Assembly (NCBI RefSeq): GCF_025717515.1
Contig: NZ_JAJIRN010000002.1
Location: 496,001 to 560,000 of the forward strand
Direction of reading: 5' to 3'
Length of the DNA stretch: 64,000 nucleotides
From: Roseateles oligotrophus
GTDB taxonomy: Bacteria > Pseudomonadota > Gammaproteobacteria > Burkholderiales > Burkholderiaceae_C
The notes under the pieces are model-generated. The model was not told the origin of the DNA. It worked only from the letters and a program-made list of their open reading frames with translations, and searched no databases. The stretch's first letter is position 1. Every line of letters starts with the position of its first letter. The position numbers and the translations under genes are program-made. Of the stretch, positions 9,155 through 19,400 are shown piece after piece.

Positions 9155-12100
9155 ATGACTGACCCTCTCAACGCGTTACAGCGCGAACGGATCGACGCGG
9201 TACTGGCCCTGGCGGCCGCCCGTCAACAAACACCCGAACAACGGGCGATGATTGAAAGCTTCGGGCGCGAGTATTTCCGCCGCGTTGACGCCGAGGATCT
9301 GCTGGCGCGCACGCCGGAAGACCTGCTCGGCGCGCTGCTCTCGCACCTGCAATTTGGCGCCAAGCGCCAGCCCGGCCAAACCCTGGCGCGGGTCTTGAGC
9401 CCCAGCGTTGCCGACAATGGCTGGGCCTCGCGCCATTCGGTGATCGACATCATCAATGACGACATGCCCTTTCTGGTCGACACGACCACGATAGAAATCA
9501 ACCGTCAAGGCCTGACCCTGCACCTGATCGTGCACCCGATTTACGGCGTCGAGCGCGACGCCGACGGCCAGTTGCTGTCGATCCGCCCGCGCAGCGAGAC
9601 CGGCGACGCCGCCGAACTCAAACGCGAATCCTGGATGCATATCGAGGTGGACCGCATCATCGATGCTGGGCAGCGCCAGGAGCTGCTGGCCGGCATCGAG
9701 CGCGTGCTCGGCGATGTGCGGGCCGCCGTGCAAGATTGGAAACCGATGGTCGGGCAACTGCGCGCCGCCATCACCGAGCTGGAGCAAGCGCCGGCCGCCT
9801 TGGACAAGGCCGAGGTGCAAGAAAGCCTGGCCTTCTTGCAATGGCTGGCCGATGACCATATGACGCTCCTGGGCTACCGCTGCCATGAGCTGGTCACCGA
9901 GGGCGATGCCGACGCGCTGCGCCTGGTGTCGGGCAGCGGCCTGGGTCTGCTGCGCGAGAGCTCGGAAGAAAAGCTCTCCAGCAGCTTCTCGGTGCTGCCG
10001 GCCAACGCCCGCGCGCTGGCCCGTGCGCCCTCGCCGCTGCTGGTCATCACCAAGGCCAACACCCGCTCGACCGTGCACCGCGCCGGTTATACCGACTACG
10101 TCGGCGTCAAGCGTTATAACGCCGCCGGCGAAGTGACCGGCGAGCACCGTTTCATCGGCCTGTTCACCTCCACCGCCTACAGCGCGCGCGTCTCCGAGAC
10201 GCCGCTCTTGCGCGGCCGCGTGGACGCCATCACCCAGCGTGCCGGCCTGCCGCCGGGCGGCCATTTGGCCAAGGCGCTGCAGCATATTCTGGAGACCTAT
10301 CCGCGCGACGATCTCTACCAGATCTCCAACGACGAGCTGTTCGAAACCGCTTTGGGCATCCTGGGTCTGGGCGAGCGCCAGCGGCTGCGCCTGTTTGTCT
10401 GCCGCGACCCGTTTGACCGCTTCTTCTCCTGCCTGGTCTATGTGCCGCGCGAGGCCTACTCGACCGATATGCGGATCAAGTTCCAGGCCATCCTGATGCA
10501 GGTCTTCAGCGGCACCAGCGCCGAGTTTGATGTGCAGCTGAGCGACGCGGTGTTGGCGCGCATCCACTTCACCGTGCGCACCACGCCGGGCCAGGTGCCG
10601 GTGTTTGATCGCAAGGAAGTGGAAGCCCGGCTGACGGCCGCCGCGCGCCGCTGGGACGATGACTTGCGCGACGCCTTGGTCGACGCCGAGGGCGAGGCGC
10701 GCGGCCTGGAGATGTTCAAGCGCTGGGCGGCGGGCTTCCCCGCCGGTTACCGCGAGCGCGTCAGCGCGCGCGCCGCGGTGCCCGATGTCGTCAAGCTGGC
10801 CAGCCTGACGCCGGAGTCGCCACTGGCGCTGGCGCTGTACCGCCCCTTCGGCGCCGAGCCCGGCACGCTGGGCTTCAAGGTCTACCGCCTGGGTCAAGCG
10901 GTGGTGCTGTCCGACAGCCTGCCCATGCTCGAACATATGGGCGTGCGCGTGCTGGGCGAGCACAACCACCGCATTCTTGACGCCGACGACCAGAGCAGCA
11001 GCGTCTCGCTGCATGACTTTGAGTTGCAGGCCACGGTGTCCGACGACATCGAGCCCGAGGCCCTGGCGCGCTTGTTCGAGGACAGCTTTGCGCGCGTGTT
11101 CCGCGGCGAGGTCGAGAACGACGACTTCAACCGCCTGGTGCTGCGCGCCGGCTTGGCCAATGACGAGATCGTCGTGCTGCGCGCCTATGCCAAATATCTG
11201 CGCCAGATCGGCTTTGCGCTCTCGCAAGCGACCATCGAAACCACGCTGGCGGCGCACCCGCGCATCGCCCGCATGCTGGTGACGCTGTTCAAGCTGCGCT
11301 TTGATCCGGCCGCCCATGACCCACTCGGTGCTAACGCGCAAGTCAACGGGATCGAGAAGGCGCTGGAGAAGGTCAGCAATCTGCAGGAAGACCGCGTCTT
11401 GCGTCAGCTGCTGGCGCTGATTCAGGCCACGCTGCGCACCAACTTCTGGCGCACCGGCGTCGGCCACACGGGTGCTGCCGGCCCGCGCCGCAGTTACTTA
11501 AGCTTCAAGCTCGATTCCGCCAAGATCCCCGGCCTGCCCGAGCCGCGGCCGCTGTACGAGATTTCGGTCTATTCGCCACGCTTCGAAGGCATCCATTTGC
11601 GCGGCGGCAAGGTCGCGCGCGGCGGCCTGCGCTGGTCGGATCGGCCGGAAGACTTCCGCACCGAGGTGCTGGGCCTGGTGAAGGCGCAGATGGTCAAGAA
11701 CACCGTCATCGTCCCCGTCGGCAGCAAGGGTGGTTTTGTCTTGAAGAAGGCGCCGCCGCAATCCGATCGCGAAGCCTTCATGAAGGAAGGCATCAGCTGC
11801 TACCAGGACTATCTGCGCGCGCTGCTGGACCTGACCGACAACTATGCCGGGGGTCAGGTCGTGCCTCCGCCACAGGTCGTGCGCATCGACGAGGACGACC
11901 CCTATCTGGTGGTCGCGGCCGACAAGGGCACCGCCACCTTCTCCGACTACGCGAACGCGGTCAGTCTGGAATATGGCCATTGGCTGGGCGACGCCTTTGC
12001 TTCGGGCGGCAGCGTCGGCTATGACCACAAGGCGATGGGCATCACCGCGCGCGGTGCCTGGGAGTCGGTCAAGCGGCATTTCCGCGAGATCGGCATCAAC

Positions 12101-13987
12101 ACGCAGAGCGAAGACTTCAGCGTCGTCGGCGTCGGCGATATGTCCGGCGATGTGTTCGGCAACGGCATGCTCTTGTCACCGCATATCCGCCTGCTGGCCG
12201 CTTTTGACCACCGCCATGTCTTCATCGACCCGAACCCGGATGCGGCCGTTTCTTTCGCCGAGCGCGAGCGCCTGTTCAAGCTGCCTCGTTCGGCCTGGAC
12301 CGACTATGACGAAAAGCTGATTTCGGCCGGCGGCGGCGTCTGGGCCCGCTCGGAGAAGTCGATCCCGATCTCGCCGCAAGCGCAGGCCGTGCTCGGCATC
12401 ACCGCCGACCGACTGCCCCCTAACGAGTTGCTCAGTGCGATCCTGAAGGCGCCCGTCGATCTGCTCTACAACGGCGGCATCGGCACCTACATCAAGTCGA
12501 GCAGCGAGGTGCATGCGGATGTCGGCGACCGTGCCAATGACGCCTTGCGCATCAACGGCGCCGAGCTGCGCTGCAAGGTCGTCGGCGAAGGCGGCAACCT
12601 CGGCTGCACCCAGCGCGGGCGGGTCGAGGCGGCGCTTGCCGGTGTGCGCATCTACACCGACGCGATCGACAACTCGGCCGGCGTCGACACCTCCGACCAT
12701 GAGGTCAACATCAAGATCTTGCTGGGTCTGGCCATGGGCGACGGCGAGATGACGCTGAAGCAGCGCAATATCTTGCTGCCGCAGATGACCGACGAGGTCG
12801 CCTCGCTGGTTCTGCGCGACAACTATTTCCAGACCCAGGCCTTGTCGATTGCCAACCGCCAGGCTGCGGCGCTGATCGACCAGCAAGCGCGCTTCATCCG
12901 CTTCCTGGAACGCGGTGGGCGTTTGAACCGAGCAATCGAGTTCTTGCCCACCGATGACCAGATCAAGGAGCGCAAGGCTCGCGGCGTGGGCCTGACGACG
13001 CCGGAAATGGCGGTCTTGCTGGCCTATAGCAAGATGTGGTTGTCGGATGAGTTGATGGCTTCCGATCTGCCCGAAGACGGCTGGATTGGCACGGCGGTGG
13101 AGCGTTACTTCCCCGCCTTGCTGCGCGAGAAGTTCGCGTCCTACATCCCGCGCCACCCGCTCAAGCGCGAGATCATCGTCACCCATGTGCTGAACAGCAT
13201 GTTGAACCGGGTCGGCTCGACCTTTGTGCACCGGCTGAGTGAGTCCAGCGGGGCCAAACCGGCGCAGATCGTGCGCGCCTACTTGGCCACCCGCGAGGTC
13301 TTCGGTTATGTGCCGCTGTGGCTGAAGATCGAGGCGCTGGACAATCTGGTGCCGGACGCGGTGCAGGCCGACATGATCGACGAGCTGGGCCGTTTGGGCG
13401 CGCATGCCACCAACTGGTTCCTGCGCTCGCGCCGCTTGGCCGAGCCTATGGATCAGGTGATCAAACGCTTCGTGCCGGCGGTCGAGACCCTGCGCGCCAC
13501 CTTGACCCAGCAGAACGATCTGTCGGCGCGGGCCGCGGCAAGGGTCGCGGCGGGTGTGCCGATCGAAATCGCGCAGGCCGTCAGCCATGCCGAGGAGCTG
13601 TTTGCGGCGCTCGATATTGCCGAGATCGCCGATGCCACCCAGCACCCGCTGGAAGTCGTCTGCGAGGTTCATGCCAAGCTGGGTCAGAGCTTGGGTCTGG
13701 AGCGGCTGCGCCAGCAGATCGATGCGCTGCCGGCCGACAGCTATTGGCAGACCCAGGCCAAGGCCGCGCTGGGCGATGACCTGTCCGGTCTGCAGCGCTC
13801 GATTGCGCTGGATGTGCTGGGCCAAGGCGGAACCCAAACTTCGGCCGACTTGCTCGCCGGTTGGCAGTCGCGCAACCATGATGCACTCGAGCGCGCCCAC
13901 AAGCTGCTGGGCGAATTGAGCGACGCCAAGGGTGTGGATCTGGCGATGCTGTCGGTCGCGCTGCGGGAACTGCGCAATTTGGCTTGA
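9155..13987 (+). CDS. NAD-dependent glutamate dehydrogenase, large (~180 kDa) type
   Basis: This 1610-residue protein belongs to the large bacterial NAD-GDH class, which oxidises glutamate to 2-oxoglutarate and ammonia for catabolism. The start at 9155 (MTDPLNALQRERIDAVLA) has AAGGAGA 7-13 bp upstream and is preferred over an in-frame ATG at 9125. The N-terminal half contains ACT-like regulatory segments (NDDMPFLVDTTTIEINRQGL). The catalytic core around residues 815-865 has KVARGGLRWSDRPEDFRTEV and GSKGGFVLKK, with the substrate-binding lysine. A Rossmann segment (VVGEGGNLGCTQRGRVE) follows near 1145. It is monocistronic and followed by a strong hairpin. Confidence 0.96.
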   Translation: MTDPLNALQRERIDAVLALAAARQQTPEQRAMIESFGREYFRRVDAEDLLARTPEDLLGALLSHLQFGAKRQPGQTLARVLSPSVADNGWASRHSVIDIINDDMPFLVDTTTIEINRQGLTLHLIVHPIYGVERDADGQLLSIRPRSETGDAAELKRESWMHIEVDRIIDAGQRQELLAGIERVLGDVRAAVQDWKPMVGQLRAAITELEQAPAALDKAEVQESLAFLQWLADDHMTLLGYRCHELVTEGDADALRLVSGSGLGLLRESSEEKLSSSFSVLPANARALARAPSPLLVITKANTRSTVHRAGYTDYVGVKRYNAAGEVTGEHRFIGLFTSTAYSARVSETPLLRGRVDAITQRAGLPPGGHLAKALQHILETYPRDDLYQISNDELFETALGILGLGERQRLRLFVCRDPFDRFFSCLVYVPREAYSTDMRIKFQAILMQVFSGTSAEFDVQLSDAVLARIHFTVRTTPGQVPVFDRKEVEARLTAAARRWDDDLRDALVDAEGEARGLEMFKRWAAGFPAGYRERVSARAAVPDVVKLASLTPESPLALALYRPFGAEPGTLGFKVYRLGQAVVLSDSLPMLEHMGVRVLGEHNHRILDADDQSSSVSLHDFELQATVSDDIEPEALARLFEDSFARVFRGEVENDDFNRLVLRAGLANDEIVVLRAYAKYLRQIGFALSQATIETTLAAHPRIARMLVTLFKLRFDPAAHDPLGANAQVNGIEKALEKVSNLQEDRVLRQLLALIQATLRTNFWRTGVGHTGAAGPRRSYLSFKLDSAKIPGLPEPRPLYEISVYSPRFEGIHLRGGKVARGGLRWSDRPEDFRTEVLGLVKAQMVKNTVIVPVGSKGGFVLKKAPPQSDREAFMKEGISCYQDYLRALLDLTDNYAGGQVVPPPQVVRIDEDDPYLVVAADKGTATFSDYANAVSLEYGHWLGDAFASGGSVGYDHKAMGITARGAWESVKRHFREIGINTQSEDFSVVGVGDMSGDVFGNGMLLSPHIRLLAAFDHRHVFIDPNPDAAVSFAERERLFKLPRSAWTDYDEKLISAGGGVWARSEKSIPISPQAQAVLGITADRLPPNELLSAILKAPVDLLYNGGIGTYIKSSSEVHADVGDRANDALRINGAELRCKVVGEGGNLGCTQRGRVEAALAGVRIYTDAIDNSAGVDTSDHEVNIKILLGLAMGDGEMTLKQRNILLPQMTDEVASLVLRDNYFQTQALSIANRQAAALIDQQARFIRFLERGGRLNRAIEFLPTDDQIKERKARGVGLTTPEMAVLLAYSKMWLSDELMASDLPEDGWIGTAVERYFPALLREKFASYIPRHPLKREIIVTHVLNSMLNRVGSTFVHRLSESSGAKPAQIVRAYLATREVFGYVPLWLKIEALDNLVPDAVQADMIDELGRLGAHATNWFLRSRRLAEPMDQVIKRFVPAVETLRATLTQQNDLSARAAARVAAGVPIEIAQAVSHAEELFAALDIAEIADATQHPLEVVCEVHAKLGQSLGLERLRQQIDALPADSYWQTQAKAALGDDLSGLQRSIALDVLGQGGTQTSADLLAGWQSRNHDALERAHKLLGELSDAKGVDLAMLSVALRELRNLA

Positions 13988-14062
13988 GTTAGTTACTTGA
14001 GCTAAGCTGCTCAACAGTTCGGCCCCCTGCAAGACGAGGGGCGGAGCAAGCCACCTGAACTC

Positions 14063-14089
14063 GCGCGCCGGCTTATCCAGCCGGCGCGC
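14063..14089 (+). terminator. Hairpin after the NAD-GDH gene
   Basis: GCGCGCCGGC and GCCGGCGCGC are perfect 10-bp arms around a 7-base loop, about 75 bp after the stop codon. There is no clear T-run, so it may act as a factor-assisted terminator or 3'-end protecting hairpin. Confidence 0.6.
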
Positions 14090-14167
14090 TCATGTTCGGG
14101 CACCGTCGATGGCATGTTTTCTGCATGCGTTCATCGGCGCCGCGCCACCTGCTCCCCTCCTTCTCCT

Positions 14168-15523
14168 ATGCCTCAAGCCATGCCGAACTTGTCCGAAGCC
14201 CTGCCCCACTCGATCCTGCCGCCCGATGACGCCTTGCGTTATGTGCTGCACAACGAGGTCCATGCCCGCCCTTCCGCACGCATCCGCCTGCCGGCCCTGG
14301 TCGTCTCGGTGGCCTTGCTCAACGAAGGCATCAGCCGCGAGACCGAGTGCGAGCACCTGCGCCTGCTGCCCGGCCACCAGGATTTGCAGGTGGATGCAAT
14401 GCTGGGCAACTTCTTGCGCCTGCGCTGCCCCGGCCATACGGTCAAATGGGAGCGCCACAGCGAGTTCACGCGTTATGCCATCGTCCAGCCGCTGCCCGAG
14501 CGGGCGCTCTTGGGCGCCACCGAACCGGAGTTGCTGTCGGCCCTGATGGTCGATGCCGAATGGCTGCGCATGCTGCCGGGTCGCACCGTCGCCGCGGTCA
14601 AGCTGGTCATGCTTGAACATGACATCAGCCGCCCCGATGCGGCGCTGGCCCTCGGCCAGCAATGGTTCGGTGGCCGCACGGTCGTTGCCTCGATGATGGG
14701 CAATGCCGAGCATGGCAGCCATTCGATGGTGGTGACCAACTTCCGCCTGCTGGCGAGCGGCTTCGAGCGCATGCTGGTGATCGCCCCTCCCGGCAGCAGC
14801 CCGACGCGGGTCGGCCGAATCTCGCAGCGCCTGGTGGAGTTGGAGGTCTACCGCTTGATGGCCTTGCGCGGCCTGCCGGTGGCCAAAGACATCGCGCCGG
14901 TGCTGGCGCAGGCGGAAGCCGGCTTGGCCGAGGTCACGCTCAAACTCGAAGGCAGGCAGGCCTCCGAGAGTGAGCTGCTCGACACCTTGATTCATGTGGC
15001 GGCAAGAGTCGAGCGCGCCACCGCCCAGCATGCCTACCGCTTCGCCGCCACCCAGGCCTACGACACGCTGGTGCGCCAGCGCATTGCCGAGCTGCGCGAA
15101 AAACCGATTCCGGGCACGCAAACCTTGGGTGAATTCATGCAGCGCCGGCTCTCGCCGGCGATCGCCACCGTCGCCGCCACCGCCCAGCGACTGGCCTCGC
15201 TGTCACAGCGGATCGAGCGGGTCAGTGCACTCTTGCGCACCAGGGTCGATATCGCCACCGAGCAGCAGAACCAGCAATTGCTGGCCAAATTGACCCGCGG
15301 CCAAGATCTGCAACTGAGCCTCCAAACCACCGTGGAAGGACTCTCGATTGCGGCAATTTCCTACTATGTGGTGAGCCTCTTGCTCTATGGCGCCAAGGCC
15401 TTGAAGTCGGCCGGCCTAGCCGTGAACCCCGAGATTTCGGTGGGAGCGCTGATACCGCTGGTGCTGTGGGCGGTGTGGCGAGCGACAAGGCGCGTGCATG
15501 CCAAATTGCATGGCCGCGCGTGA
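14168..15523 (+). CDS. DUF3422 family membrane protein
   Basis: The 451-residue protein from ATG 14168 (14180 is an alternative) starts close to the conserved LPPDDALRYVLHNEVHARPS segment, characteristic of DUF3422. The body is soluble and helical, with a probable coiled coil around residues 330-385 (ATAQRLASLSQRIERVSALL). Two C-terminal membrane helices follow (LSIAAISYYVVSLLLYG and ISVGALIPLVLWAVW) and a basic tail. The family is described only as a predicted membrane-anchored protein; no activity is known. It lies downstream of NAD-GDH but beyond a hairpin, and it converges with the next gene with a 1-bp gap. Confidence 0.85.
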   Translation: MPQAMPNLSEALPHSILPPDDALRYVLHNEVHARPSARIRLPALVVSVALLNEGISRETECEHLRLLPGHQDLQVDAMLGNFLRLRCPGHTVKWERHSEFTRYAIVQPLPERALLGATEPELLSALMVDAEWLRMLPGRTVAAVKLVMLEHDISRPDAALALGQQWFGGRTVVASMMGNAEHGSHSMVVTNFRLLASGFERMLVIAPPGSSPTRVGRISQRLVELEVYRLMALRGLPVAKDIAPVLAQAEAGLAEVTLKLEGRQASESELLDTLIHVAARVERATAQHAYRFAATQAYDTLVRQRIAELREKPIPGTQTLGEFMQRRLSPAIATVAATAQRLASLSQRIERVSALLRTRVDIATEQQNQQLLAKLTRGQDLQLSLQTTVEGLSIAAISYYVVSLLLYGAKALKSAGLAVNPEISVGALIPLVLWAVWRATRRVHAKLHGRA

Positions 15524-15524
15524 T

Positions 15525-15944
15525 TCAAACTTGCTGTGGCTTGGCCTGCAGAATAGGCGCCCTGGCCTGCCATGAGGCCGGCCTTTGCCGGACCCGCTTG
15601 GCCCCCGGCAAGGGATGGGCTTGACTCGGTTGCAAGGACTGCAAGCAAGATTGAAGCTCGGTCAAGGCGAAGTGCATGGCTTGCAAGGACTTCTTCTGTT
15701 CTTGCAGCACCGGCACGGCTTCAAGCGGAAAGCTGTCGATATCGCTTCGCATGCGCTTGAGCCAGTGATCAACCAGAACGCCCAGCACCTGCAACTCATG
15801 GCCGGCCGATGGCAGACCCTGGGCCCTCGCTTGCAAGAAATGCTCAAGCAAGACCGCAACAGGCACCGCAGCCAGCGCCGCCCCCGGGCTTTGCGCGGCC
15901 AGCCAGAGCTGCAAGGCTTCAATCGGAGTCAACGGCTGTTTCAT
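15525..15944 (-). CDS. Hypothetical small helical protein
   Basis: The 139 residues from ATG 15944 (MKQPLTPIEALQLWLAAQSP) contain no domain I recognise. The start is favoured over an upstream in-frame ATG (15989) by the AGGGAC a few bases before it. Composition is Leu/Ala/Gln-rich and strongly helical (LQEQKKSLQAMHFALTELQS), with a basic Pro-rich C-terminus. There is no signal peptide or membrane segment. It stands alone between convergent DUF3422 and the riboflavin synthase gene upstream on the same strand. The codon pattern supports coding on this strand. Confidence 0.6.
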   Translation of the reverse strand: MKQPLTPIEALQLWLAAQSPGAALAAVPVAVLLEHFLQARAQGLPSAGHELQVLGVLVDHWLKRMRSDIDSFPLEAVPVLQEQKKSLQAMHFALTELQSCLQSLQPSQAHPLPGAKRVRQRPASWQARAPILQAKPQQV

Positions 15945-16092
15945 AGTGTCCCTATCAAGCCGGCAACACCATGGCCGCTCGACTGGCACGCAGTTTAGGA
16001 GGGATAACCCTGGGGAAAACTATTCCCTTCAAAACTCGCGGTTTTTTCCCGAGCAGTCTTGATCCAGCTCAGCAAGAGTGCTCAGGAGCTTG

Positions 16093-16806
16093 CTAGCCAA
16101 GCCCGGCCGGCGGTTTGGCCAACTCGTCAAGGCTTTGCCCCTGCGCGGCCAGCAGCTTTTCCAAGGCCGGCAATAGCGGGCCAAGCCGCTCGTCGATGGC
16201 CGCGCGCACGGTGTCCACAAAGACCTGCGTCTGGCGCTCGATTTCGATATTCAGCAAAGCGCCCTCGGCCTTGGCGCCAAAGGTCGTCATGCGCAGCGTT
16301 TCGGGGATCAGCCAGACCTCGAAGCAGCCGCTGCCATCACGCGAGCGCTCCGCCTCGGCAACGGTCAGGCTGGCGCCATTGATGGCGATATAGCCCTTGG
16401 CGAAGATGTAGCGCATCCAGGGCGCCGGCACCTGGATGCGGACACAAACATTGTTCTCGGGCCGGCGGATCGCCACCACGGTGGCCATGAAGTCGATATG
16501 CCCGGACAGCGGGTGGCCGCCGATCTCGGCCCCGTCGCGGGCGGCGCGCTCGACATTCAGCAAGCTGCCCTGCGTGAGCCCGGCCAGCGTGGTCAGACTC
16601 AGGCTTTGCTGCATCACATCGAAGTCGGCCCGATCCTCGGGCCCCAAGGCCGTTACGGTCAGGCAAACGCCGTCGCAAGCCACGCTGGCGCCGACCTCAA
16701 GCCCGGCGCAAAAGCCGGGCGGAAACTGCAGCGTGAAGCTGCGCAGGCCGGGCCTATCGGTGATGGACGCCACGCGGGCGACGGCTTGAACAATGCCTGT
16801 GAACAT
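16093..16806 (-). CDS. ribE: Riboflavin synthase, alpha chain
   Basis: The enzyme dismutates two 6,7-dimethyl-8-ribityllumazines to riboflavin in the cytoplasm. The N-terminal MFTGIV signature is intact. Two tandem lumazine-binding barrels are visible: GASVACDGVCLTV (residues ~39-51) with IGGHPLSGHID (~95-105), and KGYIAINGASLTVAE (~139-153) with LIPETLRMTT. The 237 residues exceed the usual ~215 by a C-terminal helical extension (LLPALEKLLAAQGQSLDELA). The sequence follows the E. coli RibC pattern (IGGHxxSGHI). No other rib gene or FMN riboswitch is seen; it sits 36 bp downstream of the minus-strand start side of amt's 3' end. Confidence 0.93.
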   Translation of the reverse strand: MFTGIVQAVARVASITDRPGLRSFTLQFPPGFCAGLEVGASVACDGVCLTVTALGPEDRADFDVMQQSLSLTTLAGLTQGSLLNVERAARDGAEIGGHPLSGHIDFMATVVAIRRPENNVCVRIQVPAPWMRYIFAKGYIAINGASLTVAEAERSRDGSGCFEVWLIPETLRMTTFGAKAEGALLNIEIERQTQVFVDTVRAAIDERLGPLLPALEKLLAAQGQSLDELAKPPAGLG

Positions 16807-16842
16807 GGACGCTGGAGTCTGAAGCTGCGCAAAGGCGGCAGC

Positions 16843-18045
16843 TTACCAGCTGACCTCGCGCTCGGGCGTCGAGCCGATCTTGTGAATGGAGAGGTCGGCG
16901 CCGTCGAACTCTTCCTCGCGTGAGAGGCGCAGGCCGACAAAGCGCCGCAGCAGACCATAGACCGTGAAGCCGCCGAGCAAGGCCCAAGCGACGCCGGCCA
17001 AGGTCCCGATCAACTGCGACGCGAGGCTGACGCCGCCCAAGCCACCGAAGATCTGCTGGCCGAAGATGCCGGCCGCGATGCCGCCCCAGGCGCCACACAG
17101 GCCGTGCAGCGGCCACACGCCCAGCACATCGTCGATCTTCCAGCGGTTTTGCGTCAGCGTGAACATCTTGACGAAGATGGCACCGGCCACGCCGCCGACG
17201 ATCAAGGCACCCAGCGGATGCATCAGATCAGACCCGGCGCATACCGCCACCAAACCGGCCAAGGGGCCGTTATAGGCGAAACCGGGGTCGTTACGCCCCA
17301 TCAAGACGGCCACCAGGGTGCCGCCGGCCATCGCCATCAGCGAATTCACCGCCACCAGGCCGCTCATCTTGTCCAAGGTCTGCGCGCTCATCACATTGAA
17401 GCCGAACCAGCCCACCGTCAAAATCCAGGCGCCCAGGGCCAAAAAGGGAATGCTCGACGGAGGATGGGCGCTGATGGCGCCGTCTTTGCGGTAGCGGTTC
17501 AAGCGCGGGCCCAGCAGCAGCACGGCGGCCAAACCAATCCAGCCGCCCACCGCATGCACGACCACGCTGCCGGCGAAGTCGTGAAACTCGGCGCCGAAAC
17601 TGGCCTTCAACCAAGCCTGCAGGCCAAAGGCCTGGTTCCAGGCCACGCCCTCGAACAAGGGGTAGATCAGGCCAACAATGACGGCGGTGGCGGCCAACTG
17701 CGGGCCGAAACGAGCGCGCTCGGCAATGCCGCCGGAGATGATGGCGGGAATCGCCGCCGCGAAGGTCAGCAAGAAGAAGAACTTGACCAACTCATAGCCA
17801 TTTTTCAGCGCCAGCGTCTCGGCGCCGGTGAAGAAATTCGCACCATAAGCGACCGTGTAGCCGAGCAAAAAGTAAGCGATGGTGGACACGCAAAAGTCCA
17901 CCAATATCTTCACCAGCGCATTGACCTGGTTCTTCTTGCGCACCGTGCCCAGCTCCAAAAAGGCAAAGCCGGCATGCATGGCCAGCACCATGATGGCGCC
18001 CAGCAAAATAAAGAGCGCATCGGCGCTTTGTTTGAAGTTATCCAT
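16843..18045 (-). CDS. amt: Ammonium transporter (Amt/MEP/Rh)
   Basis: A 400-residue inner-membrane channel for ammonium uptake, with about eleven hydrophobic helices. The start at 18045 ([20 protein letters not shown]) has AGGA upstream and is preferred over an in-frame ATG at 18069. Family signatures include the FVxxG-type region [20 protein letters not shown] with the first pore histidine, the Amt segment with NPGFAY-like [20 protein letters not shown], and the second pore histidine in [12 protein letters not shown]. No glnK/glnB gene adjoins it, unlike the common amtB-glnK arrangement. I see no convincing sigma-54 site in the 216 bp upstream. Confidence 0.95.
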   Translation of the reverse strand: MDNFKQSADALFILLGAIMVLAMHAGFAFLELGTVRKKNQVNALVKILVDFCVSTIAYFLLGYTVAYGANFFTGAETLALKNGYELVKFFFLLTFAAAIPAIISGGIAERARFGPQLAATAVIVGLIYPLFEGVAWNQAFGLQAWLKASFGAEFHDFAGSVVVHAVGGWIGLAAVLLLGPRLNRYRKDGAISAHPPSSIPFLALGAWILTVGWFGFNVMSAQTLDKMSGLVAVNSLMAMAGGTLVAVLMGRNDPGFAYNGPLAGLVAVCAGSDLMHPLGALIVGGVAGAIFVKMFTLTQNRWKIDDVLGVWPLHGLCGAWGGIAAGIFGQQIFGGLGGVSLASQLIGTLAGVAWALLGGFTVYGLLRRFVGLRLSREEEFDGADLSIHKIGSTPEREVSW

Positions 18046-18261
18046 CGGGCGTCCTGGTGGGCGTTTCAATGCTCTGGCAATGATCGATTAAGCGAGCCCC
18101 GACTTCGGCGCACCGATTCGGGAATAGATGCACCAGTTCAGCAAGAAATATGCCCGCTTTGGGGCGAGCGAAAAACCCCGTCGCTCACAAAATCGCCCCA
18201 GAGAGCGGCGGCAACACCCTATTCAGGTGCGCACGCCCATACCGCCGCGCACCAAAACAGG

Positions 18262-18609
18262 TCAGAGGTGGCTGGAAAACAGTTCAGCCGAGAATCCTAT
18301 GCTCAGCCGCCCATCCGCCCATTGCAGCACCGGCCGCTTGATGGCGCTGGCTTGAGTCAGCAGCAGCGCCTGCGCCGAAGCCTTGTCGACCACGCCGTTG
18401 CGGGTGGCTTCATCGAGCTTGCGCCAGGTCGTGCCGGCCCGGTTCAAGACCCGCTCCCAGCCGAGTTGCTCGCACCAGGCGGCCAAGGCCTCGGGCGGCA
18501 CACCGGCCTTCTTGAAATCATGGAATTGGTAGGCCAGACCCTGCTCGGTCAGCCAGGCGCGCGCGCGTTTGACGCTGTCGCAGTTGGGAATGCCATAAAC
18601 GGTAATCAT
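18262..18609 (-). CDS. ArsC/Spx/MgsR-like thioredoxin-fold protein
   Basis: The 115 residues from ATG 18609 begin [20 protein letters not shown]. This is the beta-alpha-beta thioredoxin-like start of the ArsC-like family (YffB/Spx type), with a single cysteine in NCDS rather than a CXXC pair. Further family markers are [12 protein letters not shown] (residues ~27-38), [10 protein letters not shown] (~58-67) and IKRPVLQW near 95. Such orphan proteins are annotated as arsenate reductase-like, but no arsenic genes are nearby, and Spx-like function is not implied. Its start codon is only 24 bp from the divergent aat start. Confidence 0.88.
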   Translation of the reverse strand: MITVYGIPNCDSVKRARAWLTEQGLAYQFHDFKKAGVPPEALAAWCEQLGWERVLNRAGTTWRKLDEATRNGVVDKASAQALLLTQASAIKRPVLQWADGRLSIGFSAELFSSHL

Positions 18610-18633
18610 GGCCCACACGCTACCATGGCGGGC

Positions 18634-19386
18634 ATGATCGATTGGCTTGATGACAATAACTTGGAATTCCCGCCCAGCGCGCAAGCCTTGGGTGCGGATT
18701 CGGATGCCCCCGGCCTGCTGGCCGCCGGCGGTGACCTGACACCGGCGCGGCTGCAAGCGGCTTATTCACGCGGCATTTTCCCCTGGTATGGGGCCGGCCA
18801 GCCGCCGCTTTGGTGGGCGCCCGACCCGCGCATGGTGCTGCAAACCAAGGACTTCAAACTCGCTCGCTCGCTACGCAAAACCGTCGCCCATTTCAGGCGC
18901 TCGGCCAATTGCGAGATCCGCGTTGACAGCGCCCTGCCCGAGGTGCTGAGCGCCTGCGCTGGCGCCCCGCGCGAGGGCCAAGCCGGCACCTGGATATTGC
19001 CCGAGATGCAGGCGGCCTATCTGGCCTGGGCCGCACCGTCGGAGGGCAAGCCGGGCGCGGTCCACAGCATCGAGACCTGGATGGACGGCGAGTTGGTCGG
19101 CGGACTCTACGGTGTGAATATCGGCCGCATGTTCTTCGGCGAGTCGATGTTCATGCGCCGCACGGATGCCTCCAAGATCGCGCTGGCCGCCCTGGTCTGC
19201 CTGTGCCGCAAGCATGGCATCACATGGATAGACTGCCAGCAAAATACCGGCCATCTGGCCTCGCTGGGCGCGGCGGAAGTGCCGCGCAAAGCGTTTGAGG
19301 CCCATGTGCATCTGGCGGTAACCGAGCCCGGCCCGAGTGACTGGTCCTATCATCCAGCGCTTTGGGCCTTGCTGGATCAAGACTAA
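18634..19386 (+). CDS. aat: Leucyl/phenylalanyl-tRNA--protein transferase
   Basis: Aat adds Leu or Phe from charged tRNA to N-terminal Arg/Lys, creating N-degrons for ClpS-ClpAP. The 250 residues start [20 protein letters not shown]; an ATG 9 bp upstream (18625) is also possible. Typical motifs are [40 protein letters not shown] (~residues 50-70) and [20 protein letters not shown]. The C-terminal [15 protein letters not shown] is also canonical. It is directly followed by bpt, 14 bp away, so both N-end-rule transferases are probably co-transcribed. No Shine-Dalgarno is evident. Confidence 0.95.
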   Translation: MIDWLDDNNLEFPPSAQALGADSDAPGLLAAGGDLTPARLQAAYSRGIFPWYGAGQPPLWWAPDPRMVLQTKDFKLARSLRKTVAHFRRSANCEIRVDSALPEVLSACAGAPREGQAGTWILPEMQAAYLAWAAPSEGKPGAVHSIETWMDGELVGGLYGVNIGRMFFGESMFMRRTDASKIALAALVCLCRKHGITWIDCQQNTGHLASLGAAEVPRKAFEAHVHLAVTEPGPSDWSYHPALWALLDQD

Positions 19387-19400
19387 ATCCGAAGCCAAAC

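Noticed and set aside
16807-16842. FMN riboswitch near riboflavin synthase
   Set aside because: The leader is very short on the 5' side and lacks the conserved RFN segments.
18046-18261. NtrC or sigma-54 site upstream of amt
   Set aside because: Partial GCACC sequences are present but no paired half-site with correct spacing.
17104-18624. The 760-codon frame ending with Aat
   Set aside because: Only the last 250 codons are Aat; the upstream part lies over amt on the opposite strand and is Gln/His-rich noise.
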